A stretch of 64,000 bases of DNA, from contig JARZZO010000005.1 in assembly GCA_030544215.1 (NCBI GenBank), positions 80,629,024-80,693,023 on the forward strand, given 5' to 3'. Below the pieces are notes generated by a model. That model was not told the origin of the DNA. It ran no database searches and worked only from the letters and a program-made list of their open reading frames with translations. Of the stretch, positions 1 through 12,455 are shown one piece after another; within the stretch, counting starts at the first letter, position 1; each line of letters opens with the position of its first letter. The stretch comes from Zantedeschia hybrid cultivar. Its lineage: Eukaryota > Streptophyta > Magnoliopsida > Alismatales > Araceae. A program made the position numbers and the translations under genes.

Positions 1-558
1 TAGTCCATAAAATATAGATCCATAGCTGTCATCTTGAAGTGAGAGGAAAAAAAGACACAAATCCACTTGTGTGTGCATATATGCCCATCATCCCCCAACA
101 GGAGATCCATTCATAACCACCCAAGGTATGTCTTTCTTAACTCTTACACATGCATCCAACCTGTCAAAAAGTAATCATTTCCTTTGTGATTAGATGATCT
201 CTGGTGCTCAATCTGCACATATATTCTGATCTGTCACTGAGAGCTTCCTTTTCTTTGTTTGTTGTTGGATTCCATAGAGGCTGCACATGTTACAAAGATC
301 AGTGGCTGTAGAGAAGTTGGTCAACTCTTGGGAGGCCTCCTGTCCACATGACACCCACCACTTCCCCTTTGCTCCCCTTCCTTCTCACCTCCCTCCTCTG
401 CTCTCCAGCAACCTCACCTTCCTCTACAGCAGCAGCCACCGTAGCAACGCTCTCCAAATCCTCCTCTGAACGCTAACATCTCATCCCAGCTCCACTGCCC
501 ACCCGCCAAGGACGGTCTCATTCCTCCATTAGCTACTGCACTTGGGGGAGAGGAAGCC
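1..558. other. Upstream region and 5' UTR of the CHUP1-like gene
   Basis: No gene is recognised here. The stretch leads into the ATG at 559 and probably holds the promoter and 5' leader of the CHUP1-like gene. It is pyrimidine-rich between about 330 and 470, as plant leaders often are. I see no convincing TATA box. The long reading frame on the opposite strand across 414-1205 is antisense to exon 1 and has no family resemblance. Confidence 0.5.
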
Positions 559-3500
559 ATGAAACAGGAGGCAAGGGCAGCAGTGAACAAGGCGTCCCCT
601 TTGCTGCAGTCCCCAGCGCCGCCGACCCGCACCAGAGTGACCAAAACCAAGGAGAGCCCAAGAGCAGAAGCTGCAAATGGCATCCTACCAGGACTGAAGC
701 CGAGACCAAAGCCAGCTTCCCCCGAAGCCAGTGGCCGCCAGGGGCCCAGAAGGTCCATCTTCCTCAACAGGGTCAGCCCCGCCGACGACTTGGGGTCCCC
801 GAACCACAAGGAGACGGACGACAGGAAGCTCTCTGGCCGGACTGGAGGCCGCGCCGTGGAGCAGTACGTGAGGCTGCGGCGGCGGGGAGACACCAACTGC
901 AAGGGGAGTGAGGAGGACCCGGAGAAGAAGAAGACAACGGAACTGCAGCAGAGGCTGGAGGAGAGGGAGAGCCTGGTCAGGGAGTTGCAGGGTGAAGTCC
1001 TGGCACTGAAGGCCAAGTTGGAGAACTTGCAGTGTCTCAATGTGGAGCTCGAGTCGAAGAACAAACAGCTGGCAGGGGAGCTCTCCGCCGCCAATTCGAA
1101 GATCTCGGCACTTGAAAGAGAGGACGAGGTAAGAAGGTTGAAGAAGCCCTTGCTAGATGGGCTACTACTAGCTATATACTTGACAGTCTCCATTTTGTTG
1201 TTCATGTTAGGATTTATTTTATTTTTGGTTCAAAATTTCCATAGTCATCTATATTAGATTCAGCTTTGTTGAAAAAAAAAACAATGTTTTTGGTGGAATT
1301 CTATGTGGGTGGAATATGCTAATGTCTGTCATTAAATGCTTATTCCAACAAGTACCACAATGGCTTTTGTTTCAAATTAGGAGATTTCTTCATGTTGTTC
1401 TTGTTATATTTGGTTCAAACTTGCACTTGATGTTATTCTTGTTATATTTGTTTCAAACTTGCGAAGTCAGTGGTATTGGGCTAAGTTTTGTTGGGGGTTT
1501 TGGTAGGATTATGTGAAACAGGTAGATAGGGTAGAATATGCTACTGAAAGCTTCTTCCAACAAGTAGCACAGTAGGTGTGGTTTCAAACTAAGAACCTAT
1601 AGGAGAATCTTAAATTTTCTGTAAGAATGTATCTCCTGGATGCTTGGAATATATGATTCCACGAATCCTTTGAAGTGGGCTTTAATTTTCTTGTACTCCT
1701 ACCGTCGTTTCCACTTAAAAATATGCCAATTGATTGCACAATGCATGCAGTTGGTGTCAGCTGGGAAGGAAGCCCAACAACCTGAATTCAGGGACATTCG
1801 GAAGCTCATCTCCAACAAGTTGGAGAATCTAAGTGTGCAGAAGCATCCCATTGGGGAAACAAGAACCATCAAGGTCCCTTCTTTGGAATTGGATAACATG
1901 GCTGAATCCATAGGGTGTGAACCGAAAGCTCCAACAAATGAGCCACCTCCACCTCCCCTTCCACGGCTACCCATGATTCGGCATGGCCCAGTTGCTAGGC
2001 CGCCACCGCCTCCCCCGCCACCACCACCTCCTAAGTGCTCCTCTTCGAAAGCAACAAATGTGCAAAAGTCTACATCACTAGTGGAATTTTATTATTCATT
2101 AACAAGATGCAATAGGGAGAAAGGTGCCCTTGGTGGTGGAAATGGCTGCGGTGCTCGTCCTAATAATGCTCACTGCAGCATAGTTGGAGAACTTCAGAAC
2201 CGCTCAGCTCACTTGTTAGCAGTAAGCATTGTCGTCCTTGTTATGCTTTTGGTTTTCGATTGACGAAGTCTACAAACTTACCTAACACTTTGCTTGTTCT
2301 ACAGATAAAATCAGATGTGGAAACAAAAGGGAACTTCATAAAATTTCTAATAGAGAAAGTTCAGTCTGCCGCTTACAAAGATATGGAAGAAGTTGTAACC
2401 TTTGTTGATTGGCTTGACACGGAGCTATCCACATTGGTAAGTTCCTGTCCTCTTTGTTTCTGCCATCAAATTGATTGGTTGCAATTGCAATTCTTCACGG
2501 CTTGAGCATATTCAAGTTTGTCGCTTCTTTTGTTTAGGAAAAATAACTTATGCTCAATAATGACAAACTGGCTAAATTTACTCCAACTGCACTCAAGTCT
2601 TGACCATCTAGGATGTGATGTATGCTTGCTGGTCTTTTCTTCTTTATGATGTCATTGGCTTGTAGTTCTACTGATGTCATTTCATATTGCTGGAACTTTG
2701 TGTTATTTTCTTAGAAAGGTTTTCTCTTGTTAGACAATTAGGCATCTTCCTTGGCAGTTTATCCCAATCTTCAACCACTCCTCAGCGCTCAAATTTCTAC
2801 ATATTCAGCATTTGACTGATGGAATTCCAGACATAAGACAATTCGGAGGATTGTAATTAATTGCAATAACAATCAGAAGTGTGATAAAGGAAAACCCTTA
2901 ATGGTGTCAGATAAATTGGGCATGCCATGGATTCCTTGATAATGTGAGTCTGCTTGAACTACAGATGCCATAGACCTTGATTTTTTTAGGTCTTCTTTTA
3001 ATTTTAAATTCTAAAGAAGCCCAGCAATTTTACAGATCATCTTCTCAGTTAACTGCTACCTCTTATTTATGTACTGTTCTCATCTGCTAATGTTCATGTA
3101 TTGTTCCCATTTTATGTCTCTGAGTTCATGATCTTTGTGGACAGCCTGCCATTCTTTTCTGTGGTGCATCAGCATCAACGCAAATCTGGGTAGCCCAACA
3201 ATTAATTCTTGTTTATCCGGTTTTCAACACTAAATTGTGTGAGATATATGGTATGACAAAGTGGTCATGGTGAACCGAGTTGCATTGAGAATGCAGCCGT
3301 GTGATACTTCAAACTAGAAGTTATCGTCTGTCTTAGCTAATAGCAGAGAACATGTTTACAGTTCAATATGCTCATGTTCAGAGTCATATTGACTTTGAAA
3401 CTAAACCTGAACAGCTACATATGAAGTTTCAATCATCTGCACTAATTGTGAACACAGTTCTTAGATTCCTGTAATAATGTCATTGCGAAGATTTCTACTC

Positions 3501-5707
3501 TCTAATTTCATTAGGATAACAAGATAGTTTGAAACTTAAATGATGCAAAAAATAGATTTTGAAACTAAACCTGAACAGGTACATACGAAGTTTCAATCAT
3601 CTGCACTAATTGTGAACACACGAGTTTTCTTTTTTTTAATGTTCTGGAGATAAATAATTCCGTATCACGATTGTCCTAGAATTTGTTTAATACACCTTCA
3701 GCAATAATGTTTATCAATTCCTTGAAAAGACAAACTGCATAAAACTTCAAGAAAATTGGCTATCTAAAAAATAAACTTGATAATCTGTTTATATTTGCAT
3801 TAACCGACTGCCCTGATATTTCCAGGCTGATGAGAGGGCTGTTCTGAAGCACTTCATCTGGCCTGAGAAGAAAGCTGATGCATTGCGAGAAGCTGCTTTC
3901 GAATACCGGGGTCTTAAGAGGCTGGAAATTGAAGTTTATTCATTTGAGGACGATGTATCCATGCCTTGTGAGACTGCTTTGAAGAAGATGACAAGCCTGC
4001 TAGATAAGTAAGTGAAATAATTAATGTGTGACTGGTGTTGAACGGTTCTTCTGTTACATCCTTCTCAACATCTTACAAACTTATGTGTGACTGGTGCAAG
4101 ATTGGAGCGACAAATTCACAGATTTACCAAATTAAGAGATACGACCATGCTGTCTTACAGAGAATGGAAGATTCCAACTGATTGGATGCTTGACTCAGGA
4201 GTTATTAGCAAGGTATTTTAATTGTAGACATTTTCTTGGTTCTCATTGAGGAAGACCTTGCATTTGCTCTAAAGACAGACAGTATTGCAACATGCTGTCA
4301 CTAAAGTGAGGGACAATATCATAACTATTTCAATCTTTATGTGTGGTATTTATAGGTGTGTTTTCATCATTTCACCATTAGAACGCAACCAAGTTTTCCC
4401 GGTACATCTAATAGCTGCTCAAGTTCTATCTCATTCCCCATGCAGTTAAAGCTCGCCTCTATGAAGCTTGCCAAAGTATATATGATGAGAGTGAAGCATG
4501 AATCCATACAACATTCTGAAAGGGAGTCAATGCAGGAGACTCTTCTTCTTCAGGGTGTGGGTTTTGCATACAGGGTACATCAGGTAATTCATACAACCCG
4601 GATTCTATACAACAAAAGAAAAGAATGTTGCACCTGGATATATTCCACACCTTTTGTCTGTGTTGCATCCCAATTTAGGCTCCATTTGGTAACGATTTTG
4701 TAACTAAATTTTAGAGGAATTCAAATTTTGAAAAGAACCACATAATCATCTCTTGAATTCAAATTTTAAGAGAAGTTGACAACTTTTTATAATCTTGTTT
4801 GAAAAGATCATGAGAACTTAAATTTGAAGACACATCAAAAGACACTTTTATCTTTATATTACTCTCTTTTTAGGAACTTTAGGAGGGTAAAAAGGAAAAT
4901 AAAGAGTGTTACTTTTTAGAATCTTCAGATTCCCCTCCTATCCCCTTTTCAAAAGATTCGTCAAAAAGGTCCAAGAATCGAAAAGTGGCCATTTTTCAAC
5001 ATGAAACAAAATCTGGATTCTTAGAGAATCCATCTCCCTTCTATTCGTTTGAAAGAAAAAAAAATGTACTTTTCAGATTCCCACCGAATCTGAGGAATCC
5101 GAATCTGAAGTAGAATCGTTACCAAACAGAGCCTTAGTCCTGTGGCCATATGCATGGTATCTGGATTTAGTCCCACACCAGTTGAAACAGCAACGGCGAC
5201 CATGTGCTTATCACGTGGCTCTATTCCCCTTCCCCCTCTCCAAGGCTCTTTCCACGTGAAAACCACAAAATGCACAAGTGCGCTCTAGGGACAATATCTT
5301 GACAAGGGGCCACACAAAAAATTTGCTGCAACAGAAGGTATCAAAGGATAGAAGCTTTTTGGAGCAGCACAGTTTCTGAAAATTTCTCACCCAGATCCAC
5401 AACAATTTAAAATAAGATGCTTTCTTCTCTACCAGGAGTTTCTTGTAACAACAAAAACACTTACTGTGAATACTGATGCATGTGACCTTTTACAGTATTT
5501 TACATTAAGCCAAAGGACTCTCTAATCTTTATTTACTTTGTTTGTACTCGAGTATGAGAATTGTAAGCTCAGCTACTGATGTCCTCTTCGCAGTTTGCCG
5601 GTGGGCTCGACTTGGAAACAATGTCTGCTTTCGAGGAGTTAAGACGCAGGGTTCGTCTTCATAGGACAGGATCACAGGAGCTGCTCCCAGGAGTGACATT
5701 TTCATAG
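559..5707 (+). CDS. CHUP1/IPGA1-like coiled-coil, proline-rich protein (7 exons)
   Basis: Exons 559-1128, 1751-2221, 2305-2436, 3826-4007, 4101-4212, 4446-4583 and 5594-5707 join in frame with GT-AG introns to give 572 aa. Exon 1 has a basic, Ser/Pro-rich N-terminus, then a heptad-rich coiled coil (about residues 128-190). Exon 2 has proline runs near residues 255-260 and 273-285. Exons 3-7 carry the conserved C-terminal helical domain, including FVDWLDTELSTL, FIWPEKKADALREAAFEYR and, across the exon 6/7 junction, GFAYRVHQFAGG followed by FEELRRRV. Family members are cytoskeleton-associated: CHUP1 links chloroplasts to actin, and IPGA1 affects microtubules and anisotropic petal growth. The length is closer to Arabidopsis At1g48280 than to the roughly 1000-aa CHUP1, and no membrane anchor is visible. 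The family is clear; the exact orthologue and cell role are inferred. A MITE lies in intron 6. Confidence 0.9.
3394..3620 (+). repeat. 63-bp direct repeat in intron 3 of the CHUP1-like gene
   Basis: Copies at 3394-3456 and 3558-3620 differ at only about two positions and start 164 bp apart. The sequence between is AT-rich and not obviously repeated. It looks like a recent local duplication inside the intron, with no terminal inverted repeats. Intron 4 shows a smaller case: TGTGTGACTGGTG occurs at about 4025 and again next to the acceptor at about 4085. Confidence 0.85.
4678..5133. mobile_element. Tourist-like (PIF/Harbinger) MITE in intron 6
   Basis: The 456-bp element has terminal inverted repeats: GGCTCCATTTGGTAACGATT on the left and its near-perfect complement (AATCGTTACCAAACAGAGCC) on the right. 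It is flanked by the 3-bp duplication TTA at 4675-4677 and 5134-5136. A TTA/TAA duplication with GG...TTTGG ends is characteristic of PIF/Harbinger MITEs. It has no coding capacity, so it is non-autonomous, and it sits wholly within the intron. Confidence 0.88.
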
Positions 5708-6220
5708 GAGAAGCTTCCACAGTTCCTGAATCAAATCAAGGCTGTGGTCGGAGGTAAGGTTGCCAGGCAGGTTATGGCAGCCTATCAAGAAAGAAGGTTT
5801 AAATTTTGGAAGTAACTTATGATCAATCCATACTCCATGTGCAAGTGAGAGTGGATGCCCTCACCCTGGATCACAGATCTAAAGTCATGTCTTAGGGGCT
5901 CTTAAATTTGGTGGTTCTTTGCCACCATTACAGATGTACTTATGAAAATATGTTGTGTAAAGGCATGAGTCAGGTGTATGGGACAGAGCACTGTTATATG
6001 TAGTGATTCAGCATAGCATGCAAAAGGCCCTCACACCACTATTCTACTTGATTGTTTTGATTTGCAGACCCTACCTTGATAAATGTTTTGAAGACCTAAC
6101 TCTATACCCTGAAATTAAAGCCATGGCCTTCTGGGGCATTATATTGGGACTCCATATAATTCTGAGTCCACTTGGAATAGGATGAACTGTCCATCAGTAT
6201 GCGTGCATCAATCAAATATG

Positions 6221-6226
6221 AATAAA
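6221..6226 (+). promoter_or_regulatory. AATAAA polyadenylation signal candidate
   Basis: A canonical AATAAA lies about 510 bp after the CHUP1-like stop codon, followed by AT-rich sequence. It is a plausible 3' end for that transcript, although plant poly(A) signals are loose and nearer sites could be used. Confidence 0.4.
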
Positions 6227-7857
6227 ATACTATTCCTAACCTGCATAATGACTTTTAGAATAATCTCACATTAAAAAAAAAAAGGTAAAACAACCAATCC
6301 TTAAATAGCCAGTATTTACTTTGCTGGATGTATTAAAGTTTTGAGCTAGATGATCCAATAATTTAGATAATAACCATATGAGACGTCAACTTTGTTACAG
6401 CTACAGAAAAGTGGAAATCCTAGCAATCTCCACCACATGACATGTACATGGTGGGTGGGTTGGGCTTGGGTTTTGGGTGTAGCCTGATACTAATGGAAGA
6501 ATCTAGATGTGGTATCCATTTTTCCAGTCCTCCTAACTTCATCTAGAAATATAGGATCATCTCATAGGATCAGTTAAGCCTCTTTTTTAGCCTCCAACAC
6601 TAACAGTATAAACGAAAGGACAAGGTGAGATTTACATTTACTGAAGCAATCTTTATGTCATTATCTAGGTTTCTTTTTTTCTATTTTTTAGCTGCATCTA
6701 GCAGTATGGGTTTGTATCCTGCGATGTACTTTTAATGGCCTCCAATTAATTGCACTGTTGAAAATAATGATTGTTGTCTTCATTACTGTAGCCCACAGGT
6801 TTCTCCTATGGAGTGTCTCAACATATTAGATGTGTCAGGGGGTTAGAGGTTCTGGTGAGGGCTCCATAGTTAGGCATTTTTCACTTTACTCTTGCTACTT
6901 TTTATGGAGAAAGTAAAGTGAAAAATATCTCTGCACTATGGGGCTCGACCTCACCATGAGGTCGAGTTCATTGGATTGCTTTTTTTTTAAAAGCTTTTTA
7001 TTCTCTAGAAAAGAAGAACTTTTTTTTTTCAGGCTAAAAATTCTTCTGAGAAAACATAATTTTTCTCTAATTAGGGATTATTAGAAAAAATAAAATCTTA
7101 TGTCGGTTAATGTTAAATCTCAATCGTTCCTTAGAAAGGGAGAGGATGATATACAGAGAGTGGGAGAGAAATTTGATTTTTTTTCTTGGAAAATAAAATT
7201 TTCCTAAACCTAGAGGTAGGAAAACTTTAAGGATAATTTTTTCAACCAGAGAATACAAAGTTTTCGGTAACCGTTTAGTTTTTCAAACTCCTAATCCAGG
7301 AAAAACTAAGTTTGGGGTACTACTTTGACCTTTCTTAATTTTAGAATGAGATTACTTGCTTCTTTGGGCAAATGCACCTCAAGGTCGTGGCTGCTGTTGA
7401 TCAAGGTCTTTGACTTATCATGTGGAACTGAGGGGGTAACCATTAAAGACTCTCGGACATGCAAAACAAAAAGAAAAAAAAGAAAAAGGAAAAACCTTGC
7501 ATATATCTACTGAACATTTTTTTCATTTCAAAATAAGTTTCAATTTATGAGTGATGTGACTGATGATAAACTTAATGATGGGAGTTCCCTATGTACATAA
7601 TATTTTATATACGGTTTTTTTTTGTACGAATTCATCTTACATAAAATTTTCTCAATGCACTCGTTTAAGTAGTCTTAATCTCTCAACCACCCAACTATCT
7701 TTTGCAATGAACTTGTTGTGATCATGATCTTAGAACACTTTATTAACATTGATGATGAAGGGAATAGCTTATACATGTAAGACTTAAAAATCAAACCATT
7801 AAGTGATCCGTTCAAGTTAGCGGGTTAAAGGTCAAATATTCATCCATGCATTGAGTC
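6227..7857. other. AT-rich intergenic region
   Basis: No gene is recognised. The stretch has poly-A/T runs and a hairpin at 6854-6955 (listed separately). Short reading frames here are low-complexity and show no family resemblance. Confidence 0.5.
6854..6955. repeat. Imperfect 40-bp hairpin
   Basis: The arms 6854-6890 and 6912-6955 are inverted repeats separated by a loop of about 21 bp. The inner 15 bp (ATTTTTCACTTTACT and complement) pair perfectly. The outer parts (GGTGAGG and CTCCATAGT against CCATAGTG and CCTCACC) pair with small bulges. It could be a very short foldback element or the source of a stem-loop RNA; no expression evidence can be seen. Confidence 0.7.
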
Positions 7858-8365
7858 TAGGCCTGTAAAAGAGCCAATACTTTCATTAAACGAGTTAAAC
7901 TTGAACCTAAGTGAACTTGTCTCGATTATGTTTGTGAACGAGCTCACTTAAGGACTCGTTAAGAGTTTATTTTAATATTCATTAAGAATTCATTTAAGTA
8001 CTCGTTAAGACCTCTTTTAAGTGTTTATTTAATTATTTATTTAAATTTAATTAATAAGATATCTACTGTCTTATAGAATTTCCTATCGAATAACTAGAGA
8101 GACGAACAACTTGATACTCACTATGTATAGTTTCATCTGAGTTTATATATTTAAGTTTAAAAAATTATGGACTAAATGTATCATAGATTATTTAGCTCGT
8201 GAACTACTCAATACTCAGCTCGAGTCTGTTTAATATTTAAACAATCCAGTCAAATTTGAACAACCGTCAAATAAAAATTCGGTTCCATCAAACGCGAACT
8301 TAGTTAAACCAAACTTGAACATGATAAAATTTAGTTCGACTCGGCTGCTGGTTTGCAACTCCAAG
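7858..8365. mobile_element. Degenerate hAT-type MITE candidate
   Basis: The left end reads TAGGCCTGTAAAAGAGCC, a start common among plant hAT-like MITEs with GAGCTCG-type internal repeats. The interior repeats short words around AACGAG, CTCGTTAAG and GCTCGAGTC. The right end near 8350-8365 is only a weak complement, and I cannot see a clean 8-bp duplication. Treat the boundaries as approximate. Confidence 0.4.
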
Positions 8366-9291
8366 TCGAATCGGAGTTAACCTGATAGATAAAAGAATTG
8401 TTGTAAAAGAAGTAAGTAAACATAGAATGTTTTAGAAATATGTAAAAATATATAAATTCTGAATAGATGCAAAAAATAATGTAAACATTACATAGTGAAA
8501 AGATGCATTGAAGAAACTGATCAGAAACACACGGCAGTTGGCCCCACCAACATACCTAAGTGATAATAACAATTATTCATGTCTGGCCTTGGACGTGGTA
8601 CTGGAGGGCGGCGTACACCACCTGGGCGACGGTGAGACCCAGCACGAGGACGGCGGCGGCGAGGGAGAAGCCCGTTCCGGGGATCTTGAAGTAGGTGTGC
8701 ACGATGTAGGCGCGCCACCAGTTCCACCACTTGCCGCAGTAAACGTGCAGGTTCTCGAGCAGCTTAGTGAGCTCGCTGTCCTCGCCCGCCTCGGCCAACC
8801 ACGACAGCCTGCCGAACATCTCCGCCACCACCCGGCGGCCATGCGGATGATCTCCGCCGAGTGCAGCAGCTTCACGTCGCTGGCGGAGCCGATGATCCTG
8901 CCCATGAACCACACATACGACGTCACCTCGCTGCCGGCGCCGACGTGCAGCCGCTCGAACGCCATGAGGTTGAAAAACACCGACTCGGTGGTCTCGTCCA
9001 CCGCAAGGACAGCACGCCGTGCGCGAACCTGAAGCCCGTGAGGCTGCCCTCATCGCTGACCCGGAAGCCGATGCCCGCCTCCGCCATCTCCGTCGCCGAC
9101 CGGCTGATGGTTTCGGCGAGGGGGATCCTGCCCCATTCCCGCCTGCGTCGTCGTCTGTGTGAGGCCCACGACCCCACAAAGCTGTGCCGGTAGACGTCGA
9201 GGGGGTGGAGGCCTAGCCGACCCATGACGGGGAACCTGGAGTCGTTGAAGAAGCCCTGCACTATCCTGTTGAAATAAAAAGCGCCCTGCAC

Positions 9292-10905
9292 CCAAACCCA
9301 AAGGCCCGGTAGGTCGTTGCTAATTCTAATGCCAATCCAACATTAATTCCACACTACTTAATTTATTTTTCTTTCTATATATACCTAGCTAGCTAGGAAG
9401 GAAAACGCTAGCTCGTGTGATCCAACATTTTAAATCCTACGTGGCAGATAATTAAAAAATTATCTGATGAAAAATCTAATGAATTGTAGCAACCTTTCTT
9501 TTGACCTAGAAACTTTTCAAAGAATAGCACACGTCATTTTAATATTAATGGACGTCAATCACCCTCGCTAAACTTTGCAATAAATAACATCAATAGAATA
9601 TCGCAACCAGTATTTCTCTTCTAAACTATATATAAGCTTGAAGTGAAGTACTGTTAGTCTCAAAGTACAGAAATACAAGTTAAGAGGCTGTTTGGGTCCA
9701 ATTTATGGGAAAATGTACATATATAGTGTTATTAATAAGTTAATTTCTTGTTAACCCATTTTTGGATTGAGTTTTGTTTGGTTATTTTTGAAAATTAATA
9801 TAAGTGAGATTATGGTAAACTCTGTTAATTTGGACCGCAACGAGGCTTTACCCGTTGTGGTGGCCGTGGGCACCAGTACTCTCACAATTATCCGAAGATG
9901 AGATGACAAGTTTTTTATTCTTATGTTCATCATTCACAGGGATCAGAGATGAGTTTAATATTTTATTTATTTTTATTAACCAAATAATCCATTCACTCTT
10001 TTGGCCTTTGTAAATTCTCTTATATTTAAATGGGGACACCTTAAGGTCTAATTAAGAATTGAGACGACCTCATCTCATCTGCCTTGGCAGAGCTAGGTTG
10101 ATCTGAATCTACTTTAGTATATCTATGATAAATAAATAAAAATCATAACTATAACTTTAGGATAATGCATGGTGAAGTTATTGAATCATCTAACTTAATT
10201 TCTTCAGTTCCACTTTGTTTATAGAATAAGTTATTATGTGGGGCCTACTGATGGAATGACGTGTACTAGAATAAGGGGTATTTCGATCTGATAGTTTTGT
10301 GGGGCCCCCCGACGGAATTAAAAGAATAAGTAATTCTTGGGCCTACGGTGAGATGGCTTATTCTCTTTTCGTTTCCGTTTCCAAATGATCACGTACCTTA
10401 CACACACAGCGATAATATCTCTTGATAGTTTGATAAAAAAAAAAAGACCATAATAAAAAGTTGAAAACTTTTTAACATTTTAATATAACTTTATGGCACA
10501 TGTTTGAGTATATTTATACTTAAATTTAAATTGATAGATAAAGTAAATTTCAAAATTCAACATTCATAAATTATTAATTTTTACTTATATTAAAATTTTG
10601 TAGGTTTAAAATTTTTAATTACTAAAAAAAAATTATCAGAAAATGAATAGTAATAGTGATTTTAAATATCTTCTTAATATAACGATAATGATAGCGAAAA
10701 CTTTCGTTTACTTCTGTTTTTGTTTTCGATTTTTGATTTAAAAGCGAAAATAGATGCGGAAGCGGACGGAAACCAAAGGTGCCATTTATTCTTTGAACCC
10801 GTTGACAGTCCTACCGTTTGTCAAAGTAAAATTAAACTCTCTTTATTCGTCTTTATTCTTCTCCTGTTCTCCAATCAAAATGGCACTCAGGGATTAAGAA
10901 TGCAT
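9292..10905. other. AT-rich insertion between the two DUF247 pieces
   Basis: No coding sequence from the DUF247 family or any other is visible. The right part holds a truncated MITE (10365-10822). Near 9687 a GGCTGTTTGGGTCC motif resembles a Harbinger terminal repeat, but no matching right end was found. Short imperfect repeats (GTGGGGCC...GACGGAAT) occur at about 10239 and 10299. Confidence 0.5.
10365..10822 (-). mobile_element. Truncated hAT-type MITE, same family as 13082-13730, inverted
   Basis: Read on the minus strand, this segment matches the element at 13082-13730 over most of its length. Shared parts include the CGTTGACAGTCCTA terminus, the AAAACGAAAGT-type stretch and the AT-rich core (TGTTTGAGTATAT and GATAGATAAAGT in the shown orientation). 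The other terminus is missing, so the copy is truncated. It lies in the gap that splits the DUF247 pseudogene. Confidence 0.7.
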
Positions 10906-11405
10906 TTATCTGCACTGGTAAGAGAGTCCGGCGTAGCCAAGGGGGCCGTCCGTGCACCCCGCCCAGACGGCAGTGGCGCGCATGACCTCCAGCATGAAGC
11001 ACCCGTCCACCACTAGCATCCGCAGGAACCCCTCTTGGTCGCAGCTCCACCTTCCGTCTAGATCCGCGTAGTCGACCATCAGCTGCTGCGCCACCTTTTC
11101 CGCCGCCGCCACGAACGTCTCCAGCGACTTCCCGCAGCGCCGCTGGACGTTCTTGAACGCCCGGTGCTTGTGCTCCTCCATGGGCCTCAGGTGCTCCTCG
11201 GACCCAAGGAGACCAGCTGGGGGGTGTAAGCCTTGGCGTTGTGGCCCTTGATGTGGGCCGGCACCCTGTAGATGCAGTGCCTCGGCCATGTCTCCGCCGC
11301 CTCCTCAGCTGCTGCTTCCACAGCTCCGCCATCGTTGTGGATCATGTCTACGGTTGTTTGCTTTGGTCTGCTGCATCTTCTCGACTTGGCCATCCCAGCA
11401 TGCAT

Positions 11406-12455
11406 TTTGTTTAGAGGAATGATTCCTCACTTCGAGGTCGAGCATCACAGTAATTAGGGGAATCACTTTTCTTTTCTTTATGCTTAATTTATTCCAAATG
11501 ATCTGTTGTTTATGCTCTATGTTTCTAGATCCGCCCCTGGATTTGAGGTTGGGGATGGGAAGAAGACTTGAGTCCGGTTTTTGTCAGTCCAAAGCTGGAC
11601 TCAACTCTTAACAATAACCGATGCAAAGATGACACATGGAAAATAAGTTCCCCAACCTCCAGGTTTTTCTTTGTTATCGGGTTCTCTCGGTTTTTCGATA
11701 CAACAAAAAAATATTTAAATACAACTAAAAGCAAATATTATAATCATAATTTAAAGTACTTTTTAATGCACTTAAGTGCAACTAAAATTACTATACAAAT
11801 ATACACCCAGTGCATATAAATATAATCTACATTACATAAATACACATAATTGTATTTAATTTAAATGCTTTACGTTGTATCGAGAAACTAGAAGAACCGA
11901 TAACAAAAAAAAATTGTTAAGTTTCAATGTGAGACATCTCATTTGACGAACCAATTTTTCATGCGTCATTTTTCATTAGTTGCTGGAGTTCAAACCACCC
12001 CTGCACTGAGAAGGATAGGACTCATGGGAGAAGTATGGTGTCCTTTTGGGGAGACAGATCCTTTGAATCAGTGTGTTTCGATTTTTATATGTTTTCACTC
12101 ATATGAAAAGAAGTGTAAGTATGGCATTCATCTTGAAGGGATAAGGTAGAAAGACCCATGTCCAAAGTTTACTCGATCAATGAATAAGAGACTTGCCTAC
12201 ATCAATTAGGAGAAAGAGGTTTAAAGGGAAGAAACCTACCACGCACCAATAGCATGTGATGGGAAGAAGACCCAGGGAAGAAGCATGGTATCTGTTGGGG
12301 ACGTGGGAAGGAACCCGCCATCCACTGGAGTGCTGCTTTGGGCTTTATTTTTTCTTTTTTCCTTTTTTTTCGAAAGAGGGTTGTGCCTTGGGCTTTTAGC
12401 TAGTGGCAACTTATTCCAGTCTTCTTGCCTTGTGATTTAAGGGGATGAAAAGGAT
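11406..12455. other. Intergenic, no gene recognised
   Basis: AT-rich sequence with short frames only. At about 11700-11830 it shares short words (CATAATTTAAAGTA, AAATACAACTAAAA) with the core of the foldback element at 39148-39538, so a decayed relative may be present. From 12010 to 12310 there are two diverged versions of a GGGAGAAGTATGGTGTC-like phrase. Confidence 0.4.

Larger units (their letters stand above)
8577..11405 (-). pseudogene. DUF247 (UPF0481) gene, broken by deletion, insertion and frameshifts
   Basis: The minus strand carries two pieces of one DUF247 protein. The N-terminal piece (about 11405-10906) contains CIYRVPAHIKGHNAKAYTPQ then MEEHKHRAFKNVQRR and VDGCFMLEVMRA, typical of the family start, with a frameshift near 11200. 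The C-terminal piece (about 9291-8577) contains GRLGLHPLDVYRHSFVG, then AEAGIGFRVSDEGSLTGFRF, then FFNLMAFERLH, then ENLHVYCGKWWNWWRAYI and a final membrane helix (GFSLAAAVLVLGLTVAQVVY). At least two more frameshifts fall near 9000 and 8830. The central part, with the usual ENQIP-type motif, is missing; about 1.5 kb of AT-rich DNA including a truncated MITE replaces it. DUF247 proteins are plant membrane-anchored proteins, some tied to grass self-incompatibility. A full-length protein cannot be made from this copy. Confidence 0.8.

Noticed and set aside
414..1205. 263-codon frame on the minus strand
   Set aside because: It is antisense to exon 1 of the CHUP1-like gene, Ser-rich and without family motifs. 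The GC-rich exon on the other strand explains it.
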